The notes: generated by a model from the letters alone, not told the origin. Positions 27,315-37,155 are shown, counted from the first letter of the stretch. The stretch: 64,000 bases of DNA from an uncultured Acidobacteriia bacterium (GCA_903909435.1 CAIVVT010000072.1:1-64000), one strand, 5' to 3'. Numbers and translations are program-made.

Positions 27315-27823
27315 TTTGCGTCTCCTCTCCTGACATCCATCCAATCCTGAATCCCATCGCAGCAATCAATCTCAGGTCCAGCCAGCGCGCGTGCCGCTCC
27401 AAGCCGAAGGGACGACAGGGCGTTCCCACTGCGCGGCGACTGGGGTTCTGCAAAAACTTCCGCAAATTCACCCGTGCCTAGCCGAAATCGATCTGACCAG
27501 CCATCGGACGAATCTCTCGATGATGCCACACACCCGCACTCGCGAAATGCGAGTGCGGGCAAAATTCAAAACTTGCTCCGGAATGAATCTCAGTATATAT
27601 GCGCAGAGGCTGCACGGCTGAGTTTCTTGCAAGCTCCCATTTGGAATCGGGCATCCAGCGTCTTGTCGCGGCGGCATCCCGGCGGGTCACGCTCCCCGGA
27701 TGTGCGTGTCCCGGAGTTCCATCATTTCGCCACGCAGGAACGGCGGCACCTGCCAACAACCGGTAGTTCTGGACTGAGCATGGCCGAGTCGCGGTCTGCC
27801 GGACCAACTATAGTGGGCAGAGT
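27315..27823. other. Intergenic region without a convincing gene
   Basis: About 510 bases between the divergent zinc-ribbon and GH92 genes. Small open frames here lack ribosome sites and family features. The one clear structure is the perfect 11-base inverted repeat at 27533-27559, listed separately. Confidence 0.6.
27533..27559. promoter_or_regulatory. Perfect 11-base inverted repeat in a divergent intergenic region
   Basis: CCCGCACTCGC (27533-27543) and its exact complement (27549-27559) are separated by GAAAT. It lies 219 bases upstream of the minus-strand zinc-ribbon gene and 265 bases upstream of the GH92 gene, so it is not placed as a terminator for either. An operator or an unlinked small-RNA hairpin are possible readings. 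Confidence 0.4.
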
Positions 27824-30154
27824 ATGATGCGAGAACTTGGGAACAGACAGATTTGCATGCTGTCGTTTTGCCTGCTGGCTTTCTACCAACTGCCGGCACA
27901 GGCGGAGAAGCCGGCTTACGATGCGGTGAATCCGTTTATCGGGACGGGCGAGGACGGGCATACGTTCCCGGGCGCGGCCGTGCCTTTCGGCATGGTGCAG
28001 CTCAGCCCCGACACACAGATTCGCCCGTTCAAACAGAGCTACAAGTGGGCCGCGGGTTACCGCTACGAAGACCACTCGATACTGGGGTTCTCGCATACTC
28101 ATTTTTCCGGGACGGGCCATTCGGATCTTGGAGACGTGCTGATTCAACCGATCAGCGGCGAGGTGCGGCTCGAACCCGGCGAACCTGGCACGGGTTATGC
28201 TTCGCGCTTTCGTCACGAAACGGAGCAAGCTCAGCCGGGCTACTATGCCGTGACGCTGGATGAATACCGCGTACGTGCGGAATTGAGCGCGACCGAGCGT
28301 GTCGGCGTGCATCGCTACAGCTTCGCCGCCGGCCAAGAAGCGAGCCTACTGATCGATCTGCGGTCGTCAATCTACAACTATCCAGGCAAGGTTCTGTGGT
28401 CGCGGATCCGGCTGCGGACCGACGGCACGATCACCGGGATGCGGGAGACGCGTGGCTGGGCGCCTGGCCGGCAGCTCTATTTCGCGCTGCGCTGCTCACA
28501 ACCACTAAGCGGCCATGAGTTCCTCGATCGAGAACCCGTGCCGCAGGAGTACAAGGGATTCCCACCGCCCGGCGCCGGGTCCGCTGACGTCCCGTCCATA
28601 GAAGGGCGCGGCTTGATTGCGGTGCTGCATTTCGGCCGGATCGGCAGGCCATTGGTAGTGAAGGTCGCGCTGTCCCCGGTCAGCGAGGACCACGCTATCG
28701 CCAACCTCGACTCCGAGGTTCCAGGCTTCGATTTCGACGCTGTCCGGGCGAGCGCCCGGCGGAGTTGGGAGCGGCAACTAGCCCGGATGAACATCCGTGC
28801 GACAGAGCCGATGCGGGAGAATCTCTACACCGCGCTGTACCACGCATTGATGGCGCCCACCACATCCATGGACATCGATGGCAGCTATCGCGGTCCCGAC
28901 AACCAGGTGCATAAGGCCGTCGGATTCCATTTCGTCTCGACCTTCTCGCTGTGGGACACCTACCGTGCCGAACAACCCTTGATGACCCTGCTTCAGCCCG
29001 AGAGCCGCACGGTTGACGTCATCCGCTCATTGCTGGAATCGCGCCGTTACAGCCCATTTGGGATTCTGCCGGTCTGGCAGCTTCAAGGCCTCGAGACCTG
29101 GTGCATGATCGGGTATCACGCCGTGCCTGAAATTGCCGACGCCTATATGAAGGGCATTCGCGGCTACGACGCGGGCGAGGCGCTGAGCGCGATGGTCGCC
29201 AGCGCCCGCTATGCTCCCTACGGCCATCTCGCCGACTACATGCAGCTCGGCTATGTGCCCGTTGATCGGGACGCCGAGGGAGCCTCGAAGACAGTCGAGT
29301 ATGCGTTTGACGATTGGGCGATTGCGCGCGTCGCACAGGCGATGGGACGCAAGGACATCGCCTCAGAGTTTGAAAAACGCTCGTCGAACTGGCGCAATGT
29401 CTTCGACAGCAAGGCGGGTTTCATACGCCCGCGGCTCAGCAACGGTAGCTACCGTGAACCGTTCGACCCCGAGCGGAGCGGCGTCGATAGCGGATTCACC
29501 GAGGGCAACGCGTGGCAATACTCGTGGTATCAACCGCATGACGAAGGCGGATTGGTGCGCGCTCTCGGGGGCGACGCGCAGCTGGTGGCCAAACTGGATG
29601 CGACGTTCGACGCCATCGTCGATCCAAAGAAGTACGCCGACGTGGAAGACATTGCCGGGATGATCGGCCAGTACATTCACGGGAACGAACCCAGCCACCA
29701 TTTGGCGTACCTGTACAACTACGCGGGGGCTCCATGGCGCACGCAGGAGCGGCTCAAGCAGATCGTCGATACGCAATACAAACCGTCGCCCGAGGGATTG
29801 GCCGGCAACGACGATCTGGGCCAGATGTCGGCCTGGCTGCTGTTCACAGCGATGGGCTTCTATCCCGTCGCGCCGGCTTCGAATGAATACGTGATTGGGC
29901 GTCCTTTCGCCGACGAGATCACTTTAACTCTGCCCAACGGCAAGCTCTTCCACATTGTGGCGGAGCAGTTGAGCGATACGAATCCGTATGTCGGCAGCGT
30001 GCGGCTGAATGGCCGCCCGCTGAAACGCGGCTTCTTACGGCACGAAGAGATACTCGGTGGCGGCGAACTGCGCTTCGTGATGAGTTCACAACCGGACAAG
30101 AGTTGGGCAACGCTGCCAAACGCCCGTCCGTTCTCGCTGACGCCTTACCGGTAG
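27824..30154 (+). CDS. GH92 family alpha-1,2-mannosidase, secreted
   Basis: 776 residues. The signal peptide (about 1-27, ending LPAQA) is followed by the GH92 start YDAVNPFIGTGEDGHTFPGA (35-54). Family signatures in order are FSHTHFSGTG (about 89-98), FSLWDTYRAEQPL, NAWQYSWYQPHDEGG, the GNEPSHHLAYLYNYAG block and, near the C-terminus, GNDDLGQMSAWLLFTAMGFYPVAP, which holds the Asp used for general-base function in the family. GH92 enzymes are calcium-dependent exo-mannosidases acting on N-glycan or yeast mannan-type substrates. The gene is convergent with the oxidoreductase gene, 12 bases away. Confidence 0.93.
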   Translation: MMRELGNRQICMLSFCLLAFYQLPAQAEKPAYDAVNPFIGTGEDGHTFPGAAVPFGMVQLSPDTQIRPFKQSYKWAAGYRYEDHSILGFSHTHFSGTGHSDLGDVLIQPISGEVRLEPGEPGTGYASRFRHETEQAQPGYYAVTLDEYRVRAELSATERVGVHRYSFAAGQEASLLIDLRSSIYNYPGKVLWSRIRLRTDGTITGMRETRGWAPGRQLYFALRCSQPLSGHEFLDREPVPQEYKGFPPPGAGSADVPSIEGRGLIAVLHFGRIGRPLVVKVALSPVSEDHAIANLDSEVPGFDFDAVRASARRSWERQLARMNIRATEPMRENLYTALYHALMAPTTSMDIDGSYRGPDNQVHKAVGFHFVSTFSLWDTYRAEQPLMTLLQPESRTVDVIRSLLESRRYSPFGILPVWQLQGLETWCMIGYHAVPEIADAYMKGIRGYDAGEALSAMVASARYAPYGHLADYMQLGYVPVDRDAEGASKTVEYAFDDWAIARVAQAMGRKDIASEFEKRSSNWRNVFDSKAGFIRPRLSNGSYREPFDPERSGVDSGFTEGNAWQYSWYQPHDEGGLVRALGGDAQLVAKLDATFDAIVDPKKYADVEDIAGMIGQYIHGNEPSHHLAYLYNYAGAPWRTQERLKQIVDTQYKPSPEGLAGNDDLGQMSAWLLFTAMGFYPVAPASNEYVIGRPFADEITLTLPNGKLFHIVAEQLSDTNPYVGSVRLNGRPLKRGFLRHEEILGGGELRFVMSSQPDKSWATLPNARPFSLTPYR

Positions 30155-30166
30155 GTCGAGACGCGT

Positions 30167-31459
30167 TCAAGCGAGCTTCCAGGGTTTCCGATAGCGCCGG
30201 GTGGCTAAGCGCTGGGCCTCGGAATCCCCGGTGATCCGCTCTTTTGTGTCATCCCAGCGCAACCGCCGTCCGGTCCGGTAGGCGATGGTTCCCAGCAGCG
30301 CGCCTTTCGTCAGGCGGTGCGCGTAGTCGACGTTGCAGGTGGTCAACTGGCGCGATTTGATGGAATCAAGAAACTCACGAAGGTGCCCGGGCGAGTCGGG
30401 GATGGTCCGTGGCGGCCTCTGGAAATCGGTCACGGGTTTGCCTTTCACGAACAACTGGTGAGTGGTGTAATCCACCAGCAGCGTGCCCTCACTCCCTTGG
30501 AACAAGCAGCCGATATTGTGGTTTTCAAAGCCCGGGAATCCTCTGGGGCCAACAGTCCAGGTCAGCATAGGCCCGCCCGGGTACTCGTAGACGACCTCCA
30601 TCTGATTAGGGGTCTCGGCGTTGTCGTCCAGGTTGCGATTGCCCAGTGTGACCACGCTGGTAGGGGCCTGCAACTCCAGTGCCCAGTAGGCCACGTCAGT
30701 GATATGACACCAGAAATCGGTGAATACGCCGCCTGAGTAGTCCCAGAAGTAGCGGAAGGTAAAATGCGAACGATTGGGGTTGTAGGACCGTTTAGGAGCG
30801 GGCCCAAGCCAAAAGTCGTAGTCGAGTTCCTTGGGCGGCGTCCCGTCGGCCGGCCGGACAAGTCCCTTGTCCTCCGACTGAATCCAGCAGGAGACACGGT
30901 CGATCTTCCCCAGTATGCCCGAACGCACGAGTTCCACCGCGCGGCGGTAATTGGGGTAGTCGTTGTGGATGTGATTGCCGAGTTGAGTGATGCGCTGGTT
31001 CGCCGCGGCGGCGGCCACCATGGCGCGCCCTTCGCCGATCGAATAGCACAGCGGCTTCTCGCAAAACACGTCCTTTCCGGCCTTGCACGCCAGGATGGTG
31101 GGCAGCGCGTGCCAGTGGTCAGGTGTGGCGACGCACACGGCATCCACGTCTTTCTGCTCCAGCAGTTTGCGAAAGTCGCCGAACGTGGGCGGGCGCTTGC
31201 CGCGCGTCTGCTCCACCAGGCCGGCAGCGTGTCGAAGATGCGCTTCGTCCACATCGCATAACGCCGTGACGTTCACGTCGGGGTGCTTCATGAACTGCTC
31301 CAGCCGGCCGCTACCCATGCCGCCAAGGCCGATGAAGCCCATGTTGATGCGCTCGCTCGGCGCGGCGTTGGCTTGGGCTCGCAAGTTGCGGCCGGCAAGA
31401 CCGAGGGCGGCGGCTCCCGCGGCTGTCTCGATTAGAAACTCACGTCTGTTTGGTTGCAT
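30167..31459 (-). CDS. Gfo/Idh/MocA family oxidoreductase with Tat-type signal
   Basis: 430 residues. A twin-arginine-like signal (RREFL at 5-9, then an Ala/Gly-rich stretch to about 30) is followed by a Rossmann nucleotide-binding motif GFIGLGGMGSG (41-51) and the EKPL motif at 134-137 with the catalytic Lys135. A NHIHNDYPNYRR segment follows. The C-terminal alpha/beta domain is complete. Secreted members of this family oxidise sugars or sugar derivatives with a tightly bound NAD(P). The neighbours (GH92, DUF1080, esterase) agree with carbohydrate use. Confidence 0.9.
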   Translation of the reverse strand: MQPNRREFLIETAAGAAALGLAGRNLRAQANAAPSERINMGFIGLGGMGSGRLEQFMKHPDVNVTALCDVDEAHLRHAAGLVEQTRGKRPPTFGDFRKLLEQKDVDAVCVATPDHWHALPTILACKAGKDVFCEKPLCYSIGEGRAMVAAAAANQRITQLGNHIHNDYPNYRRAVELVRSGILGKIDRVSCWIQSEDKGLVRPADGTPPKELDYDFWLGPAPKRSYNPNRSHFTFRYFWDYSGGVFTDFWCHITDVAYWALELQAPTSVVTLGNRNLDDNAETPNQMEVVYEYPGGPMLTWTVGPRGFPGFENHNIGCLFQGSEGTLLVDYTTHQLFVKGKPVTDFQRPPRTIPDSPGHLREFLDSIKSRQLTTCNVDYAHRLTKGALLGTIAYRTGRRLRWDDTKERITGDSEAQRLATRRYRKPWKLA

Positions 31460-31656
31460 TGTCAGGCCCGTTCGATAATGCTCTTGAGTGGTTCTCGGTG
31501 CGCCATCAAATCATACCTCCAACCGCCGCTCTGGGACCCGAGCCCCCCTCGAATTGAAGATGTCCCCTAGCTAGTTGATTTGAGTTGTCGTCGAGGTCCG
31601 CCCGGACCGGGGCGGGGTGGCAGGTGGAATCGCGCCCTCTGGTAGAGTCGATACTA

Positions 31657-32466
31657 ATGAGATACCTGATCCTCCTAGCCACCCTCACCACCCTGAGCGC
31701 GCAGCAGCCGCCCGCCTCCGCGGGCGACGATACTCGCGGGTATAACGACACTCCCCAGATCATCGGCCAAAAATGGAAAGTTCACGACATGTCGCGTCCT
31801 CGACCGGCGAAGGTAACGCCGGGTGCGCCGGTTTCGAGCGTCGCACCGCCTTCCGACGCGATCGTTCTGTTCGACGGAAAGGACCTCTCTCAATGGGTGA
31901 CCCAGGGGCACGGGGGCACGACGAAAGCGCCGACGTGGAAACTGGGCGACGGATATATGGAAATCGCTCCGCGCACTGGGAAGCTCGTCACCAAGCAGAG
32001 CTTTGGCGATTGCCAGCTACACGTAGAGTGGATGATTCCGGAAAGCGCCACCGGTAAAGGACAAGGGCGCGGGAACAGCGGCATTGAGTTGATGACGCGC
32101 TACGAAATCCAAGTGCTCGAGTCCAACGAGAATCTCACTTACGCGGATGGCGGAGCCGGAGCGATTTACGGCGTTTGGCCTCCACTGGTGAATCCGGCGC
32201 GTCCGCAGGGTCAGTGGAACGTGTACGACATCTTCTTTGAAGCCCCGCATTTCGAGGGCAGCAAGGTCGTCAAACCCGCGCACATAACCGTCGTGTTCAA
32301 CGGTGTTCTGGTGCAGAACTACAAGGAATTCCTCGGCACAACGACCTGGAGGCAGAATGGCGTGTACGAACCGCATCCACCCGAGCAACCGTTGAGCCTG
32401 CAGGACCACGACCAGCCAGTGCGGTATCGCAACATCTGGATTCGCAGGGTCAAGGAATCGAACTGA
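31657..32466 (+). CDS. Secreted DUF1080 (3-keto-disaccharide hydrolase-like) protein
   Basis: 269 residues from ATG 31657, placed directly before a signal peptide (YLILLATLTTLSA). The DUF1080 lectin-like jelly-roll begins at about residue 68 with IVLFDGKDLSQW and continues with LHVEWMIPE, GRGNSGIELMTRYEIQVLES and HITVVFNGVLVQN. Proteins of this family cluster with Gfo/Idh/MocA oxidoreductases, and some hydrolyse 3-keto-glucosides made by them. That pairing is present here in divergent orientation. There is no strong ribosome site, so the start is moderately sure. Confidence 0.85.
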   Translation: MRYLILLATLTTLSAQQPPASAGDDTRGYNDTPQIIGQKWKVHDMSRPRPAKVTPGAPVSSVAPPSDAIVLFDGKDLSQWVTQGHGGTTKAPTWKLGDGYMEIAPRTGKLVTKQSFGDCQLHVEWMIPESATGKGQGRGNSGIELMTRYEIQVLESNENLTYADGGAGAIYGVWPPLVNPARPQGQWNVYDIFFEAPHFEGSKVVKPAHITVVFNGVLVQNYKEFLGTTTWRQNGVYEPHPPEQPLSLQDHDQPVRYRNIWIRRVKESN

Positions 32467-32474
32467 GCGCTTCG

Positions 32475-32524
32475 GCATCGCCCCGCTGCGGCAACTGCCC
32501 CGAGTCGCCGCAGCGGGGCGATGC
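32475..32524. terminator. Long bidirectional terminator hairpin
   Basis: A perfect 18-base inverted repeat (32475-32492 with 32507-32524) around a 14-base loop lies between the convergent DUF1080 and esterase genes. No long T-run follows on the plus side (ACTGTAAGT), but stem length and position make a shared terminator the simplest reading. Confidence 0.7.
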
Positions 32525-32551
32525 ACTGTAAGTCGTGATCGCATCCCTGGT

Positions 32552-33886
32552 TCAGCGCGAGTTTGCAGCTTGCTTGACGTACTCGTCCATCCAGGCGTCC
32601 ACAACGTCGGTCTGCTCTTTCACCTGCCAGTGGCCGGTTTCGAGCGCGAGCACCAATTGCTTGGGCGCCGTGATCAGGTTGTACGCGGCGTAAGCCGTGG
32701 TCGGCGGACAGGTCTCGTCGTTGAAGCCCCAGGAGTAAATCCCTGGCGTCTTGATGCGGCGGGCGAAGTTGACGACATCGTAGTAGGCGGCGCTCTCCAG
32801 TTTCTCCTTCGTCCGGTGGGAGCCGTCGCCCTCCGCTTTGAACATGTGCGGCCATCCACCGGTGCGCCCCTGCACGTACCCGGGCAGGTCGGAAAGCGCC
32901 GGGTAGTACGCCGCGAGACGCTTGACCCGCGGATCAAGCGCGGCAGTCACAATCGACAGCGCGCCGCCCTGACTTCCGCCGGTAACCAGCAGGTCCGCGC
33001 CGTTCCAATTGGGCAGCGACGTGAGATAGTCGTTGGCGCGAACGCACCCGAGATAGACCCGGCGATAGTAATACCGGTCGCGCGATTCCAGTCCATTGAG
33101 CCAGTAATTGGCGAGTGCTCCGCTGCCGAGCAGGCTATAGATGCGTGCGTCCATGTTGGGCGGGATCCCATGAATTCCGATACTCAGCGTGATGGCGCCC
33201 AGTTCAGCCTGACGCAGCATTGCATGGCTGGGCGACACGCCAGCCCCGGGTACGCCCAGAACCGCAGGGTACTTCCCTGGAGCTTTTGGTTCGCACAGAA
33301 TTCCGAACATACGCGACGCTGCGCCGTCTCGCGCACCCACATTCTGAAAGCTGACCTCGTACACGTTTACGGTGGAAGTCGAAAGATCCGGGAGCAGTTT
33401 GCGCTCCGCGTCGATAGGGACCTTCGACAGTGCCTCCTTGCCGCTGGCCCAGAAAGCGTCGAAGTCCGAGGGATCCCCCACTGCGGGCTGGATACGCTCC
33501 GGTGCGAAGCCCGCTGTCGCAATTCCTCTATAACTGCGGCCGCCCTCTTCCACCGTGGCGATGCAGCGCAGGAAGCCCGGCTCATTGAGCGTTCCGCCAT
33601 CCACCTGCAGGCCGTCTGCATTTAGAATCACGGTCTGGGTTACCGTCGGCGGCATCATCTCCAAGCCGATCGAGTAGGTCAACTTCAGATTGCCCAGCGT
33701 GTTGCCATCGCGCACGGCACGAATGATGAACCTCGCCTTCTCGCCAGGAGCATAAGTCCAGTTGGGATGATCCGGAGCCACCAGCACCTGGATACGGCCC
33801 ACATGGGATTGCGCCAGAGCAGCGAGGGAAAACAGAATCAGCAGAGCTAACGCGCGGCATGCATTGCGGTGATTCGTCACGAACAA
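32552..33886 (-). CDS. Secreted acetyl xylan esterase (AXE1-like) alpha/beta hydrolase
   Basis: 444 residues. A signal peptide (about 1-25) is followed by a beta-sandwich N-terminal extension (about 28-130) and an AXE1/cephalosporin-C-deacetylase-like alpha/beta hydrolase domain. The domain start resembles DPSDFDAFW, the oxyanion region is VLGVPGAG, and the nucleophile elbow GGSQGG has the serine at about residue 305. A late GHW near residue 420 is the likely catalytic His. The enzyme would remove acetyl groups from xylan or other glycans. The position beside GH92 and DUF1080 genes fits polysaccharide processing. Confidence 0.87.
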   Translation of the reverse strand: MFVTNHRNACRALALLILFSLAALAQSHVGRIQVLVAPDHPNWTYAPGEKARFIIRAVRDGNTLGNLKLTYSIGLEMMPPTVTQTVILNADGLQVDGGTLNEPGFLRCIATVEEGGRSYRGIATAGFAPERIQPAVGDPSDFDAFWASGKEALSKVPIDAERKLLPDLSTSTVNVYEVSFQNVGARDGAASRMFGILCEPKAPGKYPAVLGVPGAGVSPSHAMLRQAELGAITLSIGIHGIPPNMDARIYSLLGSGALANYWLNGLESRDRYYYRRVYLGCVRANDYLTSLPNWNGADLLVTGGSQGGALSIVTAALDPRVKRLAAYYPALSDLPGYVQGRTGGWPHMFKAEGDGSHRTKEKLESAAYYDVVNFARRIKTPGIYSWGFNDETCPPTTAYAAYNLITAPKQLVLALETGHWQVKEQTDVVDAWMDEYVKQAANSR

Positions 33887-34231
33887 CTCCTTGGAACAAT
33901 AGGACGCTTCTCGATTGCGGTGCGCGATCGATAGGTGCCAGCGGGTTGCCGCCGGAGCGCCCGGTTGGGAACCCTCCGTTCGTTACGTACGCTCCAGCAG
34001 GCACAACCAGCGGCCCCGGACGGAGGAACGTCGCTACAAGTCGAACTCACACCCGTCGCTGCCAGCTTATCATCGCAAGGAACGTCTAACCTGCAACTCG
34101 GCACTGCGCCGCGTTAGCCTCGTGCGCGGCACCAGCGTACAATCCCGCTATGCTTTACGCGAACACAGCGGCTTCTCTACGATGCCGCTTCAAACAAGGA
34201 CCGTCGTGCGAGAGAACGAGTTGTCCGTGCA
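33887..34231. other. Intergenic region, no gene seen
   Basis: About 345 bases upstream of the esterase gene and before the GH2 relic. It should hold the esterase promoter. I saw no convincing coding frame, repeat or RNA; the extreme N-terminal part of the decayed GH2 gene may lie here but is not recognisable. Confidence 0.5.
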
Positions 34232-34970
34232 GTGGCCCATGGAAACCCGTGCCGAATCAGGCAACTGCGAATCTCCGGGCTGCCGCAGGTGCTTCGGGAG
34301 GTGGTGGCTGAAGGCAGCCACCCCGTGGCAAGCATCTGGGGCGGAGTCATCATCATGCAGGATGCGTTTTACGACGAAACCCGCCGTCGCGGCCTGCTGG
34401 TGCGCAAAGATCAGATGCGCGGTTCGTTCCCCGTCTGTTGGCCCAAAAGAGATCCCGGATTCCGCTTGTGGACAAAGACCTCTTCTTGGCCAACATGCGC
34501 GACGTCGTGCTTCGTCTGCGCGGCAGGACGTCGCTGTTGCTTTGGTGTGGTACCAACGAGCGCATCGAACAGAACGGCATGGTGCGGGCGTTGCAGGAAC
34601 AACTTCTGCCCGAACTCGATCCGGTGCGTCCGTGGGTTTCGAGTTCAAGCAGGGAGCCGCCCTGGCGCGCGAGCCGCTGGGCATGCGCAGCTTCGGCCCC
34701 GACGACATTCAAGACTCGCGCTCCTACTTCGACCAATACGCGCACTCATCGGACTTGCTGTCAAGAACGAACTGGGACTCGAACGCGCCCCGAGCTAAAG
34801 CAGCATATTCCCCGCCCGGACGATCCAGCCAAGGCCGGTGCGCAGTGGAACCGGGCGCTGCTCAATCGTGGCTTCCCGGATGTGAGGATGCTGCGTCGCA
34901 TCAACGAACGCACCGGCTCCTCCGCCGGTGTTGCGGACTTTGTAGGCATGCTCGCGTCATCGCTAGCCCG
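34232..34970 (+). pseudogene. Frameshifted relic of a GH2 beta-mannosidase / exo-glucosaminidase-like gene
   Basis: GH2-like segments appear in order but in changing frames. Frame of 34232: SIWGGVIIMQDAFYDETRRRGLLV (residues resemble the family RVWGGGxYexdxFYdxCDexGilVwqD). Frame of 34438: LFLANMRDVVLRLRGRTSLLLWCGTNE, matching the acid/base region WCGNNE. Then frame of 33915: GPDDIQDSRSYFDQYAHSSD. Then AVKNELGL, resembling the nucleophile strand FxxExGL. Then ELKQHIPRPD and further C-terminal sequence. At least four frame changes and the missing N-terminal and C-terminal domains show that it is not functional. It belongs with the neighbouring glycan genes. Confidence 0.6.
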
Positions 34971-35209
34971 GCTGGTCGGTCAGTGCGGCCGAAGCGCCTC
35001 GTGCCGATGTGGATGTTGCGGGCGTTTCGGCGGATGGTGTTCGGTGAACTCCTGCGTGACCGCGGGCAACGTTGCTGCTACCGGGCGCGGGTGCGGACCT
35101 TGCGTTTTGGGTGGAATCAGCAAGGCCGACTGGCCCGCGGTTGCTGATTAACGCCGACAACAGCAAGAGGATTCTGGTTTCCGTGCAATTGGCTCCCGAA
35201 GGCCATGGT

Positions 35210-36043
35210 TCATGCCTTTGACTGATAGTAGACGCTGCGCAGATAGCGCTTTGATTCGAACTTGGGGCAAACCGTGCTGAGCGATTCCATGGCACCCACG
35301 ACCAGGCAACCATCGCGCTCCAGGCTTCTCTCGAGGCGCACGAACAGTGAACCCCGATCCCGCTCCGTGAAGTAGATCGCGACATTACGACAGAACACGA
35401 TATCGAACTTCCCAAGCGAGGTGAAGTCGTCCATCAGGTTGAAGGTCTTAAAGGACACCATTGCCCGGATCTCGTCGCGAATTCGCCAACCACCGTCGGT
35501 AGGTGCGAAGTACCTATCCCGAACTTCGCTGCCCAAACCTCGTCCGACCTCGACCGGTCCGAACACACCCTTGCTGGCCCGTGCAACGGCTTGGTTGGAA
35601 ATATCGGTGGCCAGTAGCCTGACTCCGTAGCGGTCCGGATCGCCGAGCAGTTCCTTCAGGATTATGGCAATGCTGTAGATCTCCTGACCGGTCGAGCAGG
35701 CGGCGCTCCAAATGCGGATAGGTAGAGTACCGTGGGAACGGGCTCGGCGATCTATCAAATCCGGGAGTATCTTGTGACGGAGCATCTCGAAAGGCGCGGT
35801 GTCACGGAAGAACAGAGTCTCTCCAGTGGTGATGGCGTCGATGACGCGGCGCTTCAGCGCACCGCTCAAATCAGAATTCACAAGCAGCAGCAACTGGTTG
35901 AAACTGCTGGCCCCTGTCTCATCGAGTAGACCGCTCAATCGGCCTTCGATCAAGTACCCCTTGGAATCGTCCAGCGATACGGCGCAGATTGAGTGAATGT
36001 ACTTGGAGACGGCTCTGAGTTCTTCTGGCAACAGTTTGATCAC
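35210..36043 (-). CDS. cheR: CheR chemoreceptor methyltransferase
   Basis: 277 residues from GTG 36043. The N-terminal helical domain contains VIDAITTGETLFFRD (about 66-80). The SAM domain has RIWSAACSTGQEIYSIAIIL (about 108-127), then LLATDISNQAVARA, FDIVFCRNVAIYF and the C-terminal ESLS element. CheR methylates glutamates of the MCP using SAM. No TPR extension is present. The start overlaps the end of the cheB relic as GTGA, so the pair was translationally coupled. Confidence 0.93.
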   Translation of the reverse strand: MIKLLPEELRAVSKYIHSICAVSLDDSKGYLIEGRLSGLLDETGASSFNQLLLLVNSDLSGALKRRVIDAITTGETLFFRDTAPFEMLRHKILPDLIDRRARSHGTLPIRIWSAACSTGQEIYSIAIILKELLGDPDRYGVRLLATDISNQAVARASKGVFGPVEVGRGLGSEVRDRYFAPTDGGWRIRDEIRAMVSFKTFNLMDDFTSLGKFDIVFCRNVAIYFTERDRGSLFVRLERSLERDGCLVVGAMESLSTVCPKFESKRYLRSVYYQSKA

Positions 36044-37130
36044 GCGGCCGCCCCTCGAAGAGCACGGAGGGTGGCGAAGTAGCTCAGATCAAGCGACTCA
36101 GTCGATTCGGCTACCCCCGCCAGGATGACTTTGGGGGGGCTTCCGGACACAGCGCGGATTGCCTCGACCTTGGCAATCGAGAAGCATCGCCCTGAGTTGA
36201 GCATGCGGAGCCCTGGTGTGCCGCAGTGCCCTCTTCCGCTAACGATAGCGGCGGAGGAGGAGGGGGCCGAACGGAACAGCCGCTCCGTAGAAGGGGCGCA
36301 GAGGTTCCCAGGTGCTTCATCTGTGATGCTTGCGATTGTCTCGCCAAATTGCCAGGAGTCCACCTTCATTTGGCGGCCAACTGGGCGAATTTGTGCGCAA
36401 TCCGTGTGTGTGGTTTCCCCGTCTTCAGCTTCTTCAAAGGCGTGTGGCTCTTACCCGCAAGGCTTTTGGGCCAAGACTGTTCGAACGGCACAGGCATATG
36501 CTGGACGACGCAGCGCGGTGCACCAAACCCATCAGCCGGCGCGGGTGACAATCCGATGAATCCCGCTGTCCCACCTGAGCACGCGCCAATCGACGCCGGC
36601 AGAGACCCTGTTCGCTGAAACTCCCGGGCTGCTCGTTCAGGCACGCCAAGAGCCAGCCTCGGCAGCAGCACGATGACTCCAGGAGACTGTCCACAGGAGG
36701 GAATCGGCGGGATCCTTCGGATTCCCATTTTCAGTTCGAAGATCCTCATGAGTGGAATCAATTGCAAGGGCTGGAGTGTCAGATTCTGGAATCCAACACA
36801 CCCCTCAGGTCTGGTCAAGAAACTGAAAGCACCCTGCACAACTCCGTGAATTGTCAGAGGCCAGCTCCTAGAATTGAGTGCACCGAGCACAATTGGGTCG
36901 TGAGGGAAGTCCTGGTGGCCCATCGCTTCCAGCACTTCGATGTTCTTCACCTCGGGTGCTTCTATTCCGAGCGTGGTCAGTTCCCGCCCCAACGCGCCCA
37001 TTCGGACCGGCAGCAGTGTTTCATTAGCGGTCGCACCCGCGACCTCAACGCCTGGTATCCCGGCCTGCACTCTGGAAATGGCACGCCACAATACAACCGT
37101 ATCGTCAAGCACCAAGACCCGCATTCCCAT
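36040..37130 (-). pseudogene. cheB: Decayed cheB (receptor methylesterase) with active-site losses and a frameshift
   Basis: A CheB layout is readable across two frames. The first frame, from ATG 37130 to 36366, has the REC start MRVLVLDD, but the phospho-Asp region reads TLGIEAPEV (LDIEMPEM expected, Asp lost) and the TKP lysine is Arg in LTRP. The methylesterase start is GACSGG where GASTGG is expected, so the catalytic Ser is replaced by Cys. VVQHMP is kept with its His. The second frame, 36369-36040, continues with LCAPSTERLFRSA (matching RPSVDVLFRSA) and RMLNSGR in place of TGMGxDG, so the catalytic Asp is lost. This cannot be a normal methylesterase. Confidence 0.8.
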
Positions 37131-37155
37131 GGCACTGCTCCCGGTTCAAATAGGG

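Noticed and set aside
34438-35151. Independent plus-strand gene in the GH2 relic region
   Set aside because: Similarity to GH2 jumps between frames, so the single open frame is part of a decayed gene, and its last 60 codons are Cys/Ser/Gly-rich nonsense.
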